Assembly: GCA_019637685.1 (NCBI GenBank)
Contig: JAHBVF010000003.1
Span: 223,206-287,205, forward strand
Source of the DNA: Caldilineaceae bacterium
GTDB lineage: Bacteria; Chloroflexota; Anaerolineae; Caldilineales; Caldilineaceae
Direction: 5' to 3'
DNA length: 64,000 bases
Notes under the pieces: generated by a model
The model's database searches: none
Told to the model about the DNA's origin: nothing
The model's input: only the letters and a program-made list of their open reading frames with translations
Translations under genes and position numbers: made by a program
Shown here: positions 44,737-53,804 of the stretch, one piece after another
Numbering within the stretch: the stretch's first letter is position 1
Layout: the number at the start of each line of letters is the position of its first letter

Positions 44737-44765
44737 TTGACAATCACTTTGCCCTATGCTACAAT
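44737..44765 (+). promoter_or_regulatory. Near-consensus promoter for the Rieske/cytochrome b operon
   Basis: TTGACA (44737-44742), exact 17-bp spacer, TACAAT (44760-44765). Start near 44772, giving a leader of about 90 nt to the Rieske ATG. Confidence 0.85.
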
Positions 44766-44860
44766 CGCCCTACTTAATTCTCCTGTAGAATTAGATCGAA
44801 GCAAAGCGTACTACGACCAATTCTCAGCGCGGGCACGGATTGAAAGGAGGCCAGCGACGA

Positions 44861-45838
44861 ATGGCGAATGAACTTTGGAACGAACGTGTGCGACAGGCGC
44901 AGCAAGCAGCCGCGGAGCGACTAGGGATAGATGTGGGTGTAATGCTCCCACCTCGTTTCCCATCAGAGGGCGCACCCGCGGGCGAGAGCGGCCATGCCGC
45001 AGAAGCACCGACGGTTGAGCAGGTGGCGGAAGCAGTGGCAGCACAGACCGAAACTGTTGCCGAGGCTGCACCGGTAGCCACAGCCGAAGTTGTTGCAGAA
45101 GCGGCACCAGCGCCAGCCGCGGCCAGCGATGCAGCCGCGGATCGGATAGCCGCTGCCAAAGCCCGGGCCGCGGCCAAAGCAGCCAGCAACGGCGCGCCGG
45201 CAGCAGCACCGACCCCGAAACCCGCAGCGCCTCGACCCGCGCCAGCCAAAGCAGCGGCTGCGCAGCCCGCGGCCCCGGCTGAAGTTGGGCAGGCGGGCAT
45301 GAACCGGCGGGAGTTTGTCACCTATGCCTGGGCCGCGGCAATGGGACTGTTGACCCTGGAAGGCGGTTTGGCAACCTATCTGTTTATGTATCCGCGCTTC
45401 AAAGAGGGAGAGTTCGGCGGCAAATTCACGCTCGGCCCGGCCTCAGTATTGCCTCCGGTCGATGCCAGCCCAGAAGCAGAAACAAGTGGCAAATTCTGGT
45501 TGGTCAACACAGATGCTGGGCCTAAGGCCATTTATATGGTCTGTACACATTTGGGCTGCCTTTACAAATGGGAACCGTCGAACAACCGTTTCGAATGCCC
45601 CTGTCATGGCTCCAAATTCTCCCGCGAAGGCTTCTACATTGAAGGCCCGGCCCCTCGCTCATTGGATCAATTCATTGTGGAAGTAGATGACAACGGCGTA
45701 GTTGCCACGACAACAGAGTCGGATCAAGGAGCCATTCCGCCTGAGGTGCCGTCGCCAAGCGCTGAAATCCGCGTCAACACAGGCAAGCGTATCCTTGGCA
45801 GGCCGTCAGCCGAATCGCCCGCCAAAGACAATGGTTGA
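44861..45838 (+). CDS. Rieske iron-sulfur subunit of a cytochrome bc-type complex
   Basis: A 325-residue protein; ATG 44861 has AAAGGAGG 10 bases upstream. Residues 1-145 are an Ala/Pro-rich cytoplasmic extension. The Tat-like anchor starts [17 protein letters not shown] (148-164). The Rieske domain binds its 2Fe-2S cluster through Cys228, His230, Cys246 and His249 (CTHLGC and CPCHG), with Cys233 and Cys248 as the disulfide pair. It takes electrons from quinol in the complex encoded with the next two genes. The long N-terminal extension is far beyond the normal length and its role is unknown. Confidence 0.94.
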   Translation: MANELWNERVRQAQQAAAERLGIDVGVMLPPRFPSEGAPAGESGHAAEAPTVEQVAEAVAAQTETVAEAAPVATAEVVAEAAPAPAAASDAAADRIAAAKARAAAKAASNGAPAAAPTPKPAAPRPAPAKAAAAQPAAPAEVGQAGMNRREFVTYAWAAAMGLLTLEGGLATYLFMYPRFKEGEFGGKFTLGPASVLPPVDASPEAETSGKFWLVNTDAGPKAIYMVCTHLGCLYKWEPSNNRFECPCHGSKFSREGFYIEGPAPRSLDQFIVEVDDNGVVATTTESDQGAIPPEVPSPSAEIRVNTGKRILGRPSAESPAKDNG

Positions 45839-45913
45839 TCCTGATATTCCGCTGGTTATTCTTTCCGCCCGATTGTAGCTCGAAACCGTATGACGAACTA
45901 GGAGAAAGACACA

Positions 45914-47542
45914 ATGGGTGTCCAACAAGATATTCAGGAGAAGGGTCTTCTGGGCGCGATTGCCGGTATCGGTGACGACGTCTTTACCCGTGTGACCGCG
46001 GGTATCAGTGTCGGTGAATTTCGGCGTATGTTGCAGGGTGAAGCCCCAGGCCGGCCCAACCCACGCCTGAAGCCCCACAGCGAGGCTTTCCTTCTACACA
46101 TCAAGCCGACCTATTATCACGAAAGTGTGACCCGCTTTAATCACACATTCCGGCTTGGGCTGCTTTCCACTTATCTGTTTCTCATTGAAACAATCACAGG
46201 TCTGCTTCTGATGATTTGGTATGCACCATCGCCGGATCGGGCCTATACGGATATGATTACACTGCTGACCAATGTGCCTTTTGGTCAGTTTCTGCGCGAT
46301 CTGCATCGGCTGGGCGCAGAAATGATGGTAGCCATTGTCACGCTACATATGGTGAGAGCCTATCTCACCGGTAGCTACAAAGCGCCCCGCCAGTTTACCT
46401 GGTTTACAGGCGTAATACTTTTGGTTGTGACCCTCTTCCTGAGCTTTTCCGGTTATTTGCTGCCCTGGGATCAGTTGGCTCTGTGGGCGGTGACCATTGG
46501 CACGTCTATGGCGGAAGCAGTGCCGCCGGCGATTGTGGGTGAGACAGTCAATCTCCTGGCCCGGGGTGCGCCGGATATTGGGGCGAATGGCCTGCTGCGT
46601 TTCTATCTGCTCCACGTTATCTTTTTGCCGTTTGTCCTGATTCTCTTTTTCTTTGTCCATTACTACAAAGTCGTCCACTTCGGCATCAGTTTGCCCGCAG
46701 ATGAGGAAGAAGTTGGAGAGGATACAGCGAGCCGCATCCCAGCGGAGAAGCGTGTCTACTATCTGCCCGATGTAGCCATTGATGAACTGAGCTTTCTCAC
46801 TGGCTTCACAATGGTCATGATCTTCCTGACTATCTTCTTCTTCCAGGCACCGTTGGAACACATCGCCAATCCCCAGTCCACCCCATTGCACACAGTGGCG
46901 CCCTGGTATTTCTATTGGTTGCAGGGGCTGCTGAAGGTGGCTGACAAATTCATCGCGGGCGTTCTTTTGCCCGGTGTGCTGCTGGTGTTGCTGATCGGCA
47001 TCCCCTATCTGGACATGAATCCCAGCCGCCGGGGCAAGGACCGCCGGGTGGCGATTGTCGCTGGTATTGTCGCTGGTATTGTAATGATCATCCTGAGCTG
47101 GATGGGTACACCCTATTATGCAGTCCAGGGCGCGCCTTCCATTGAGATTGTGCAGGAACTGATGCCCGAAGAAGGCTCTGGTCCTGTGCGCGAAGAGATT
47201 GGCTATGCGCATATACCCTTGGGCGTCTTCAGCACTGCCGAGCACGCGGAGTACGAGGATGAAGACTTCGCTCGATTGATGCACGAATACACAACGGCCA
47301 TTGAAACCTTTGACGAAGAAAAAGCCGATTTCAATGGCGCGGTTGGCACTTTGACCGTCACCCAGGATCAGCCTGGCCTCAAAAAGATCGAGTGGCACAT
47401 CACCTGGTTTGACGCGGCATCGGTTCCGGGTGAGTATAAGCGTGCCTTTTGGCTGCACGAAGACTCCATCTACTGGGAGCAGTACGGTCTTAAACACGTC
47501 TTTGTTGACTATCTGTCCAGCATGTTTTTCGGCAAGGAGTAA
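45914..47542 (+). CDS. Cytochrome b (fused b6/subunit IV type) with extra C-terminal domain
   Basis: A 542-residue membrane protein behind AGGAG. Heme ligands are His131 and His145, and His234 and His249. The second pair is 15 apart, as in cytochrome b6 rather than mitochondrial b. Residues to about 260 are the b6 part and about 285-405 the subunit IV part, fused. The quinol-site PEWY motif reads APWYFYW (329-335), so the conserved Glu is replaced. Residues about 410-542 form a soluble acidic domain ([40 protein letters not shown]) not present in standard subunits. It sits between the Rieske and cytochrome c genes. Confidence 0.93.
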   Translation: MGVQQDIQEKGLLGAIAGIGDDVFTRVTAGISVGEFRRMLQGEAPGRPNPRLKPHSEAFLLHIKPTYYHESVTRFNHTFRLGLLSTYLFLIETITGLLLMIWYAPSPDRAYTDMITLLTNVPFGQFLRDLHRLGAEMMVAIVTLHMVRAYLTGSYKAPRQFTWFTGVILLVVTLFLSFSGYLLPWDQLALWAVTIGTSMAEAVPPAIVGETVNLLARGAPDIGANGLLRFYLLHVIFLPFVLILFFFVHYYKVVHFGISLPADEEEVGEDTASRIPAEKRVYYLPDVAIDELSFLTGFTMVMIFLTIFFFQAPLEHIANPQSTPLHTVAPWYFYWLQGLLKVADKFIAGVLLPGVLLVLLIGIPYLDMNPSRRGKDRRVAIVAGIVAGIVMIILSWMGTPYYAVQGAPSIEIVQELMPEEGSGPVREEIGYAHIPLGVFSTAEHAEYEDEDFARLMHEYTTAIETFDEEKADFNGAVGTLTVTQDQPGLKKIEWHITWFDAASVPGEYKRAFWLHEDSIYWEQYGLKHVFVDYLSSMFFGKE

Positions 47543-47551
47543 TGTGACGTC

Positions 47552-48454
47552 ATGCAGGGAATATTCATAAAATCTCCAATTCTGAAAATTGCGTTGGGCA
47601 TCCTCGCGGCGCTGGCATCCATCATTCTGCTCTTGCTTGTGCTTTTGACAGAAGATGTGCGCATGGCCGACCAGACCGACAACTGGGCCGCCCGCGAGAT
47701 CGAAAATGGGGCGTTGCTCTACGCCAATAATTGTGCATCCTGCCACGGGCCGGATGGCAAAGGGCTTACCGGTGTAGCGCCCGCGCTGAACAGCCACTAT
47801 TTCTTCACCGACACAGGACGTCTGGTCGATGTGGGCTATATTGGCTCGCTGGAAGACTATATACACTTGACCGTGGCAGCCGGTCGCCCCAGCAAGGGCA
47901 ATAGCCAATGGGCACAGAAGATGCCCACATGGGGCAGCGAGTTCGGCGGGCCTATGCGCAATGATCAGGTGGTGGAAGTTGCCAAATATGTGATGAACTA
48001 CCGGGACGAAGCCCTGGCCCAGACGCCAGAGGAAGACCCCTTCCAGCCTTTCCAGGATGTACACAAGCCTGTGGGTGAGCAATCCATCGCTGTGTTGATG
48101 GGCGCTGAGCCACCGCCCCCCGCGGAAGGAACCACAACCGAACCGGGTGCAGTGCGAGAGCCAGCCCAACTCTTTTCCGCAATGGCCTGTGCTGGTTGCC
48201 ATATGCTGGACCAGCCCCAGGACGCATCCAACCGCGGCCCGGTTGGCCCGAATCTGGGAAATCTGGCTGACGTTGCCGGGACCCTTGTGGCGGGGATGAG
48301 CGCAGAAGACTACGTTTACCAAAGCATCACCGACCCCAGTGCGTTTGTGGTCGAAGGTTATGTCGATGGCATTATGCCCAAGGATTTCACCACAAAGATG
48401 AGCGAAGAAGAGATTCGAGGATTGGTGGCCTGGCTGTTGGATCCCAACAAATAA
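47552..48454 (+). CDS. Membrane-anchored diheme cytochrome c of the bc complex
   Basis: A 300-residue protein with one N-terminal anchor helix (10-32) and two cytochrome c domains. The heme motifs are CASCH (61-65) and CAGCH (213-217); probable Met ligands are in QKMPTWGSE near 125 and GIMPKDFTTKM near 282. A Pro-rich linker (near 185-200) joins the domains. It lies 9 bp after cytochrome b and would replace cytochrome c1/f as electron acceptor of the complex. AAGGAG overlaps the upstream stop, 15 bases before the ATG. Confidence 0.93.
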   Translation: MQGIFIKSPILKIALGILAALASIILLLLVLLTEDVRMADQTDNWAAREIENGALLYANNCASCHGPDGKGLTGVAPALNSHYFFTDTGRLVDVGYIGSLEDYIHLTVAAGRPSKGNSQWAQKMPTWGSEFGGPMRNDQVVEVAKYVMNYRDEALAQTPEEDPFQPFQDVHKPVGEQSIAVLMGAEPPPPAEGTTTEPGAVREPAQLFSAMACAGCHMLDQPQDASNRGPVGPNLGNLADVAGTLVAGMSAEDYVYQSITDPSAFVVEGYVDGIMPKDFTTKMSEEEIRGLVAWLLDPNK

Positions 48455-48460
48455 TCAATT

Positions 48461-48493
48461 GTGGGCCGGGATGCTTTGAGCATCTCGGCCCAC
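48461..48493 (+). terminator. Hairpin at the end of the bc operon
   Basis: 14-bp stem (48461-48474 with 48480-48493, one G-U pair), 5-nt loop, then AGTTTG. The T run is short, so termination may be partial. Confidence 0.65.
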
Positions 48494-48496
48494 AGT

Positions 48497-48525
48497 TTGA
48501 CAAGCCCCGTGCCTGCACATATACT
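48497..48525 (+). promoter_or_regulatory. Consensus promoter of the tRNA gene
   Basis: TTGACA (48497-48502), 17-bp spacer, TATACT (48520-48525). The predicted start, near 48532, is 9 bp before the tRNA. Confidence 0.85.
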
Positions 48526-48540
48526 ATAGACCAGTCGTAG

Positions 48541-48615
48541 GCGGGCGTAGTTCAGTGGTAGAACGTCAGCTTCCCAAGCTGAATGTCGTGAGTTCGAGTC
48601 TCATCGCCCGCTCCA
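48541..48615 (+). tRNA. tRNA-Gly (anticodon CCC)
   Basis: Full cloverleaf: acceptor GCGGGCG with CGCCCGC, D arm GTTC-AGTGGTA-GAAC, anticodon arm TCAGC-TTCCCAA-GCTGA giving anticodon CCC, T arm with GTTCGAGTC, discriminator T, and an encoded CCA at 48613-48615. It has its own promoter and terminator. Confidence 0.95.
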
Positions 48616-48617
48616 GG

Positions 48618-48655
48618 AAGAGACCCCAGCCGGTTGGTTGGGGTCTCTTTGTTTG
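48618..48655 (+). terminator. Terminator of the tRNA gene
   Basis: 11-bp stem (48618-48628 with 48639-48649) followed by TTGTTTG. It also lies just past the end of the convergent transporter gene. Confidence 0.8.
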
Positions 48656-48678
48656 ATTGGCCTGCCATACGTTTCGGG

Positions 48679-50547
48679 TTACAGCGGCCAGAAAACGGGG
48701 ATCAGAAAAGTAGCGGCCAGCCAGGTGAGCAGTGTCAGCGGCACGCCCACGCGCAGGTAATCGGCAAAGGTATACCCACCCGGCCCCATGACAATTGCGT
48801 TGGTCTGGTAGCCCATAGGCGTCATAAAACTGGCCGACGCGCCAAAGGAGATCGCCATCAAAAGCGGGGTGGGGCTGATACCCAGCCCGGTGGCAAGCGA
48901 GAGGGCAATGGGCGTGAGCAGTACAGCCACCGCATTGTTCGAGATGAGCTGCGTGAGAAGCGCGGTGAAAAGATAAAAGGCGGAGAGAAAGACCACCGGG
49001 CTGGTATTGCCAGCCAGCAGAAGCAGTTGGCCCACAGCCATCTCTGCCAGCCCTGTGCTGCCCATTGCCACGCCCAGGGGTATTGTCCCCGCCAGCAACA
49101 TCAGCGTGGACGCGTCCAGGCTGCGAAAGGCTTCGTCCACCCGCAGGCATTGGGTAGTCACCATCAGCGCCGCGCCGCCCAAGGCCAGAATCACGATAGG
49201 TAGACTGGTAAAAGCGGCCAGGAGCACGACCCCCAACATTATCAACAGGGCCACCCGGTTCCTGGCCGAACGCACAATCGCGCCTTCCACCCCTTCGATC
49301 ACCAGCATACCCAGGGATTCACTTGCCTGCTGCAGGCCCCGCGGTGTGCCCCGCAAAAGCAGCACATCGGCATTTTCCAGTCGGGTGCGGGCCAGCCCCT
49401 GCCGTCGATGTCCACCCCGCCGCTGCAATCCCATCACCTTCACGTCGTAGGTGCTGTGCAGGGAGAGCGCGGCTATCCTCTGTCCGGTGGCCGGCGAGCC
49501 AGGCAGAACAACGGCCTCGACAACTGTCTCATCCAGGGCGTTGAGTGGGCGACGCACATCGTCTTCCAGCGCAGTTGCCAAGCGGGCAGCGGTCTTTTCC
49601 ATAAATTGGGCAATGGCAGAAGGCGTCCCCGACACCAGAAGCGCATCCCCCTGCTGAAGGATGAGATTGTCCCCCTCCTCTGCCCGGTAGATTCGTTCAT
49701 AGCGAAAAATCTCCAGCAGTTCGATCTGCTGCTCCGATCCCCCGTGGCTGTCGCCCCTGTCACGCCGCCCCACCCGCCGATGGTGACGGCCGGTAGCCGG
49801 CCGGGGCAGGCCAAAGCGGGGGGCAGCCTCAAAGAGATCGGCTACGGGCTGGCCGATCAGACCGCTCGTTTCGTCCACCACCAGTTCTGTAATGAATCGG
49901 GACTGAAGATGCCGATCCCCCGCGAGGGAGGCAAGAGGAGAGCGATCCGGCAGCAATTTTTGGCTGAGAAGCACCACAAACAGACTGCACAGGAGAACAA
50001 AAACAATGCCCAAAGGGGCAAATTCAAAGAGAGAAAAACCAGGTCCGCCCGCTTTGCGGTAGAGATCGTCAATGAGGATATTCGTGCTGGTTCCCAGCAG
50101 GGTGGTCGTGCCGCCCACAATGGCAAAATAACTGACAGGGATCAACAATTTTGAAGCACGTACTGAAAAGCGGCGGCTCAGTGAGAGGATGACAGGAACC
50201 ATCATCACAACGACAGGTGTATTGTTCATAAAGGCACTGGCAAGAGGAATCACAACAGCCAACAACAGAAGCAGGCGGGTCGTGCTCCCTTCGGAAAAGC
50301 GGGCCAGTTGAATCGTCACCATTTCCAGCGCGCCTGTACGCATCAGCCCACCACTCAACACAAACATCGCGCCCACTGTCAGGGTGGCTGTGCTGGCAAA
50401 ACCAGAAAGCGCCTCTTCGGCAGAAAGAATCCCTGTCAGCGCCAACGCGGCGATGGTCAGCGCGGCAGTGATCTCTGTCGCCAGCCAGCGGGTGATATAC
50501 AAAACCGCGGCGGCCAATAAAATAACGATAAGAAGATAGATGTGCAT
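48679..50547 (-). CDS. SLC13/DASS-type anion transporter with TrkA-C domains
   Basis: A 622-residue membrane protein. ATG 50547 (MHIYLLIVILLAAAVLYITR) starts directly with a helix; a frame 13 codons longer is possible. The two membrane halves (about 1-190 and 410-622) carry the repeated family motifs: FMNNTPVVVMMVPVI near 118, SNNAVAVLLTPIALSLATGLG near 540, and MPMGYQTNAIVMGPGGYT-like text near the end. Between them two regulatory RCK_C/TrkA-C domains (about 200-400) can be seen (GDALLVSGTPSAIAQFMEK, NADVLLLRGTPRGLQQ). The family moves sulfate, dicarboxylates or similar anions with Na+. The specific solute is unknown. Confidence 0.9.
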   Translation of the reverse strand: MHIYLLIVILLAAAVLYITRWLATEITAALTIAALALTGILSAEEALSGFASTATLTVGAMFVLSGGLMRTGALEMVTIQLARFSEGSTTRLLLLLAVVIPLASAFMNNTPVVVMMVPVILSLSRRFSVRASKLLIPVSYFAIVGGTTTLLGTSTNILIDDLYRKAGGPGFSLFEFAPLGIVFVLLCSLFVVLLSQKLLPDRSPLASLAGDRHLQSRFITELVVDETSGLIGQPVADLFEAAPRFGLPRPATGRHHRRVGRRDRGDSHGGSEQQIELLEIFRYERIYRAEEGDNLILQQGDALLVSGTPSAIAQFMEKTAARLATALEDDVRRPLNALDETVVEAVVLPGSPATGQRIAALSLHSTYDVKVMGLQRRGGHRRQGLARTRLENADVLLLRGTPRGLQQASESLGMLVIEGVEGAIVRSARNRVALLIMLGVVLLAAFTSLPIVILALGGAALMVTTQCLRVDEAFRSLDASTLMLLAGTIPLGVAMGSTGLAEMAVGQLLLLAGNTSPVVFLSAFYLFTALLTQLISNNAVAVLLTPIALSLATGLGISPTPLLMAISFGASASFMTPMGYQTNAIVMGPGGYTFADYLRVGVPLTLLTWLAATFLIPVFWPL

Positions 50548-50553
50548 GATCTG

Positions 50554-50562
50554 ATTATACCA
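50554..50562 (-). promoter_or_regulatory. Extended -10 element, suggesting a leaderless transporter mRNA
   Basis: On the minus strand TGGTATAAT ends 6 nt before the ATG of the SLC13-type gene, so the transcript would start at or within the start codon. No ribosome site is present. Confidence 0.55.
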
Positions 50563-50669
50563 CGCACCCGCGGCAGAAATCGGCAAAGTTGCCTATCGTC
50601 CGTATTCTGGCTATGCTTGCCGTACACCTGAATTCGGGAGACGGAAAGACACCCCCAAAGGATACAATT

Positions 50670-51491
50670 ATGGGTATGATAGCCATCGCGACGCCATTCG
50701 CAGCCCACAATAGCCATCAGATTCACTACACGCACAATCCGATCAAGGAAAACCGGCCCGCGCTGGTTTTCGTCCACGGCGCGGGAGGATGCGCGGCAGA
50801 CTGGCCCTATCAGTGGCAACAGACGGGCATTGCCCCGCGCCGGGGTACGCCCCGCTGGATCAGCGACTACCCCCGCTACTTTCTCGACCTGCCCGGCCAC
50901 GGACGCTCCCAGCCGCCGGCGCGCGTCACTATTGATGACTATGCACAAGATATGCTGGCTTTCATACAAGCGCTGCCAATCCGTCAGGCCGTCATTGTGG
51001 GCCATTCTATGGGCGCGGCGATTGCGCTGACGATTGGCCTGCTACAGCCGGAGAATCTGGCTGGGCTGGTGGTTCTAGGCGGGGGCGCGACAATGCCGGT
51101 GAGCCAGGCCATTCTGGATGGTCTGCGCGGGCACTTTGCCCAGACTGTCGGGCTGATACAGAGCTTCAGTTGGCGCAAAGAGGCCCGCCCCCTCTACCGG
51201 GAGGTGGCAACCCAACATATGCTGGCGTCCGGCTTGGAGGTGGTATACGGGGATTTTGCCGCCTGCAATACCTTTGATGTGCGGGAGCGGCTGGGGGAAA
51301 TCGCCGTGCCCACGCTGGTTGTGGGCAGCACATCAGACCGGATGATGCCCCTGGCCCGCAGTGAGGAACTGGCCGCGGCTATCCCCGGCAGCCAACTGGC
51401 AGTCATAGAGGATGGCGGCCATTTTATGATGACTGAGCGGACCGGGGCAGTGACCGATCAGGTGGTGGCGTTTCTGCGGACATTGGGATAG
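50670..51491 (+). CDS. Alpha/beta hydrolase
   Basis: A 273-residue soluble enzyme. ATG 50670 has AAAGGA 8 bases upstream; the frame extends 27 codons. Fold marks: the oxyanion segment VFVHGAGGCAADW near 40, the nucleophile Ser in VIVGHSMGAAIALTI near 112, the acid in STSDRMMPLARS near 228 and the His in IEDGGHFMMTER near 253. The family includes esterases, thioesterases and C-C hydrolases; no closer assignment is possible. It is divergent from the SLC13-type gene. Confidence 0.9.
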   Translation: MGMIAIATPFAAHNSHQIHYTHNPIKENRPALVFVHGAGGCAADWPYQWQQTGIAPRRGTPRWISDYPRYFLDLPGHGRSQPPARVTIDDYAQDMLAFIQALPIRQAVIVGHSMGAAIALTIGLLQPENLAGLVVLGGGATMPVSQAILDGLRGHFAQTVGLIQSFSWRKEARPLYREVATQHMLASGLEVVYGDFAACNTFDVRERLGEIAVPTLVVGSTSDRMMPLARSEELAAAIPGSQLAVIEDGGHFMMTERTGAVTDQVVAFLRTLG

Positions 51492-51550
51492 GAAAGAGCG
51501 CTGATCTGTGCTGTGTATCTGGTGATATGTGAGATCACACGCAGCACATC

Positions 51551-51748
51551 TCAATGACCGTAGAGATGCTCAACGCTGTCGAGCGCTTCCCCCTGCCAAT
51601 CCAGGAAATCCGCGGCGGTTTTGAGATTGGCAACCTTTCCCTCGTCCACCATTTCCTGCAAAACCGCCAATTGTTTTGGCGTCAGCGCGTCCGCGGCCAG
51701 GGCCAATGCCCAGCTATTAAATTCGTGTCGTTCGTGGACCTGAGCCAT
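51551..51748 (-). CDS. Small hypothetical protein, 65 residues
   Basis: GAGGAG precedes the ATG. The sequence is helical (EFNSWALALAADALTPKQLA, VLQEMVDEGKVANLKTAADF) and ends LDSVEHLYGH. It has no signal or membrane helix and no family I recognise. The good ribosome site and clean text support a real gene. Confidence 0.6.
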   Translation of the reverse strand: MAQVHERHEFNSWALALAADALTPKQLAVLQEMVDEGKVANLKTAADFLDWQGEALDSVEHLYGH

Positions 51749-51771
51749 CGATTTCTCCTCGGTACTACATA

Positions 51772-51835
51772 AACCACAAAGTCACGAAGACACAAAAGGG
51801 GAGGAATTTCTATCCCTCTTCTTCGTGGCTCTGTG
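51772..51835. repeat. Intergenic inverted repeat (ACCACAAAG type) overlapping a gene end
   Basis: CACGAAGA (51783-51790) pairs with TCTTCGTG (51820-51827); outer parts AAACCACAAAG and CTTTGCGGT pair loosely. The right arm encodes the last residues and stop of the 51810-52121 gene. Confidence 0.55.
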
Positions 51836-52121
51836 CCTTTGCGGTAACAAAAAACTCGGCGTCGCTGCCATCGGTGAAGTAGAGTTGCAGGTGTTTGGCA
51901 TTGAGCCGGAAGAGGCGCATGGACTGGCAAACCCGGTCCGCCATACTCGGCTCGGCACTGGCCTTGGCCCAACGGGTGTCGATTCCCGTGTGTTGCAATT
52001 GCAGATGGCTGCCATCGGCAAAGAAGAGTACGGCTTTGTCAAACGTCCTGTTCGCCACATAGCGGGTAGCCTGGGCATAGGCCGTATCCGCGCTCGTCGC
52101 AGATGAGGACTGTCCGGTCAC
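51810..52121 (-). CDS. Small hypothetical beta-rich protein
   Basis: A 103-residue protein whose ATG overlaps the stop of the DUF6295 gene by 4 bp (translational coupling). The text has two similar strand pairs, AVLFFADGSHLQLQHTGIDT and HLQLYFTDGSDAEFFVTAK, so a small duplicated beta domain is likely. The last ten residues (SHEEEG) are encoded by an intergenic repeat and are probably recent. Family not recognised. Confidence 0.6.
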   Translation of the reverse strand: MTGQSSSATSADTAYAQATRYVANRTFDKAVLFFADGSHLQLQHTGIDTRWAKASAEPSMADRVCQSMRLFRLNAKHLQLYFTDGSDAEFFVTAKAQSHEEEG

Positions 52122-52381
52122 AGGTGACCGCCTGCTTCGGCCTCAGCCAGCACAGTCTCAATTGTTGCCACCAGCGCGCGGGCCGCCTCTACGCTCAGTT
52201 CCACAGCCACCCGCGCGCCCGGTCCCTGGGCTGGGTTCACAAAATCGATATTGAGCGCGTGATCGTCGGGCAGGCTGAAGGGGTGATCGTAGGAGACATT
52301 GGCATTTTGCAAGGGGAACCAGCCGTCTCGCCCTTTGCCGCTGCCGCGGATAGACGCGCTGTGGCAAATCATTGTACACAT
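52118..52381 (-). CDS. DUF6295 family small protein
   Basis: An 87-residue protein from ATG 52381, with GGAG 8 bases upstream; the ORF is open 43 codons further. It matches DUF6295: MCTMICHSASIRGSGKGRDG at the start, NANVSYDHPFSLPDDHALNI in the middle and NPAQGPGARVAVELSVEAAR near the end. Widespread in Actinobacteria and Chloroflexi with unknown function. It precedes and overlaps the 103-residue gene. Confidence 0.78.
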   Translation of the reverse strand: MCTMICHSASIRGSGKGRDGWFPLQNANVSYDHPFSLPDDHALNIDFVNPAQGPGARVAVELSVEAARALVATIETVLAEAEAGGHL

Positions 52382-52473
52382 ACGTTTTGCTCCGTGCGTT
52401 GTTGGCAGTACACAATGTGGCGCCGTCATCAGATTTGGCGCTACGCGACCGATACCTTCTCCGGGATGGCCGG

Positions 52474-53235
52474 TCATCCACTCCCCAGATTCTTCTCCAG
52501 AAATTTCCAAATTTTGCCCCAGCCGTCCACCGCCTGCTCCTGGCGATAGGCGCTCCGGTCATAGTAGAAGAAACCGTGGCCCGCGCCGGGATAGCGATGA
52601 AAATCGTACTCTTTGCCGTGTCTTTTCAGTGCTGCTTCCAGCACATCCACATCCGCGGGCGTGGGGTTGTGGTCCTCTTCTCCAAACAGCCCCAGAAGGG
52701 GACAGGACAGGTCCGGGGTATAATCGACGGGAGCCACCGGCCAATTGGCGGTCAACTGTTCTGACGGCATCACTACCCGCCCGCCCCAACAGTCAATAAC
52801 CGCGTCAAAGCCCGGCGCGCGGCAGGCCGCCAGAAAAGCGTGGCGTCCCCCGGAACAGGTGCCAAAGACGCCGACTTTGCCGCTGCTCTGGGCCTGGCTC
52901 TTGACAAAGTGCATGGCGGCCGCGATGTCACCCACTGCCTGAGCGTCGGGCACACCGCCGGCAGCCCGCGCGGCCGCGCCCATATCCTCCGGTGTGGCGT
53001 GGCCCATACGCTCGTAGAGATTGGGCGAGATCGTCAGATAGCCGTGATGGGCGAATTTGCGTGTCGCCTCGCGATACCACTCGTCCCAGCCGGGGAAGTG
53101 GTGGATAAGCACCATCGCCGGAAAGGGACCGGGTCCCAGCGGGCGCGCGTAGTAGGCGCGAATGGGGTCGCCGTTGTAGCCGGAAATGACGACAGTCTCG
53201 GCCAACATACCTTCATATTGATCCGTTGTGTACAT
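52474..53235 (-). CDS. Dienelactone hydrolase family protein
   Basis: A 253-residue alpha/beta hydrolase from ATG 53235 (MYTTDQYEGMLAETVVISGY), with AAAGGA upstream. The nucleophile is Cys in GVFGTCSGGRHAFL near 130, as in true dienelactone hydrolases, with the acid in LFGEEDHNPTP near 193 and the His in YPGAGHGFFYYDR near 225. Members open lactones such as dienelactone in chlorocatechol breakdown, but many act on other esters. It lies 30 bp after the SRPBCC gene on the same strand. Confidence 0.92.
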   Translation of the reverse strand: MYTTDQYEGMLAETVVISGYNGDPIRAYYARPLGPGPFPAMVLIHHFPGWDEWYREATRKFAHHGYLTISPNLYERMGHATPEDMGAAARAAGGVPDAQAVGDIAAAMHFVKSQAQSSGKVGVFGTCSGGRHAFLAACRAPGFDAVIDCWGGRVVMPSEQLTANWPVAPVDYTPDLSCPLLGLFGEEDHNPTPADVDVLEAALKRHGKEYDFHRYPGAGHGFFYYDRSAYRQEQAVDGWGKIWKFLEKNLGSG

Positions 53236-53265
53236 AGAAATATCCTTTGTCTGTTTCACAGCCGT

Positions 53266-53703
53266 CTATTTCACAGCCGTCTGCTTCGTTTCCGCCTGTT
53301 TTTTCAGCGCGTTGGCAAAAGCCTGGAAACTCTCGCTCAGGTCAGGAATTGTCCTGCCGATGAGGAACAGCAGAGGGCCGGTGAACTCTTCCCGGGTGAC
53401 GACTTCCACCTGGCCTTTGCCTTTGGGCGTCAGGGTAAAGGTGCGCGCTCCCCGGAAAAGGCCCAAAGGAATACCGCTGCTCCAGACCATTTTTCTGTTG
53501 GGGACAAACTCGCTCACTGTCACAGGGAAGGCCCGATCGGGGCTGATTTTGGTGTGAACGGTTATCTTTTCCCCCAGCGCAATTTTGCCCTCCACACGGG
53601 TAACATTTGGCTCCCAATTGGGGAAATTCTCAGCGTCGGTCAGAATTCGCCAGATTTTCTCTGGACGAGCAGCGATCATTGTGGTAGCACTGAAGGATTT
53701 CAT
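53266..53703 (-). CDS. SRPBCC (START/Bet v1-like) domain protein
   Basis: A 145-residue protein from ATG 53703 (MKSFSATTMIAARPEKIWRI), with GAGAGG before it. The fold pattern is clear: RPEKIWRILTDAENFPNWEP at the start, VTVSEFVPNRKMVWSSGIPL in the middle, and a long closing helix (LSESFQAFANALKKQ). These proteins bind hydrophobic ligands or act as polyketide cyclases. A 15-bp tandem duplication (TTTCACAGCCGTCT twice, 53254-53282) covers the stop codon. It is probably in one unit with the dienelactone hydrolase. Confidence 0.88.
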   Translation of the reverse strand: MKSFSATTMIAARPEKIWRILTDAENFPNWEPNVTRVEGKIALGEKITVHTKISPDRAFPVTVSEFVPNRKMVWSSGIPLGLFRGARTFTLTPKGKGQVEVVTREEFTGPLLFLIGRTIPDLSESFQAFANALKKQAETKQTAVK

Positions 53704-53804
53704 GAAGAGCCTCTCTCCGCCAGGGCGGGAACAGGAAAAAATAAGGAATTCACACGCGGTGTGGGGAGAGTGTAACACGAAACAGGGCGGGGGAAAAGGA
53801 CGAC

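Noticed and set aside
46343..48322. Minus-strand frame of 659 codons opposite cytochrome b and cytochrome c
   Set aside because: The + strand genes carry unmistakable heme and membrane motifs; the antisense text is compositionally biased and has no known fold.
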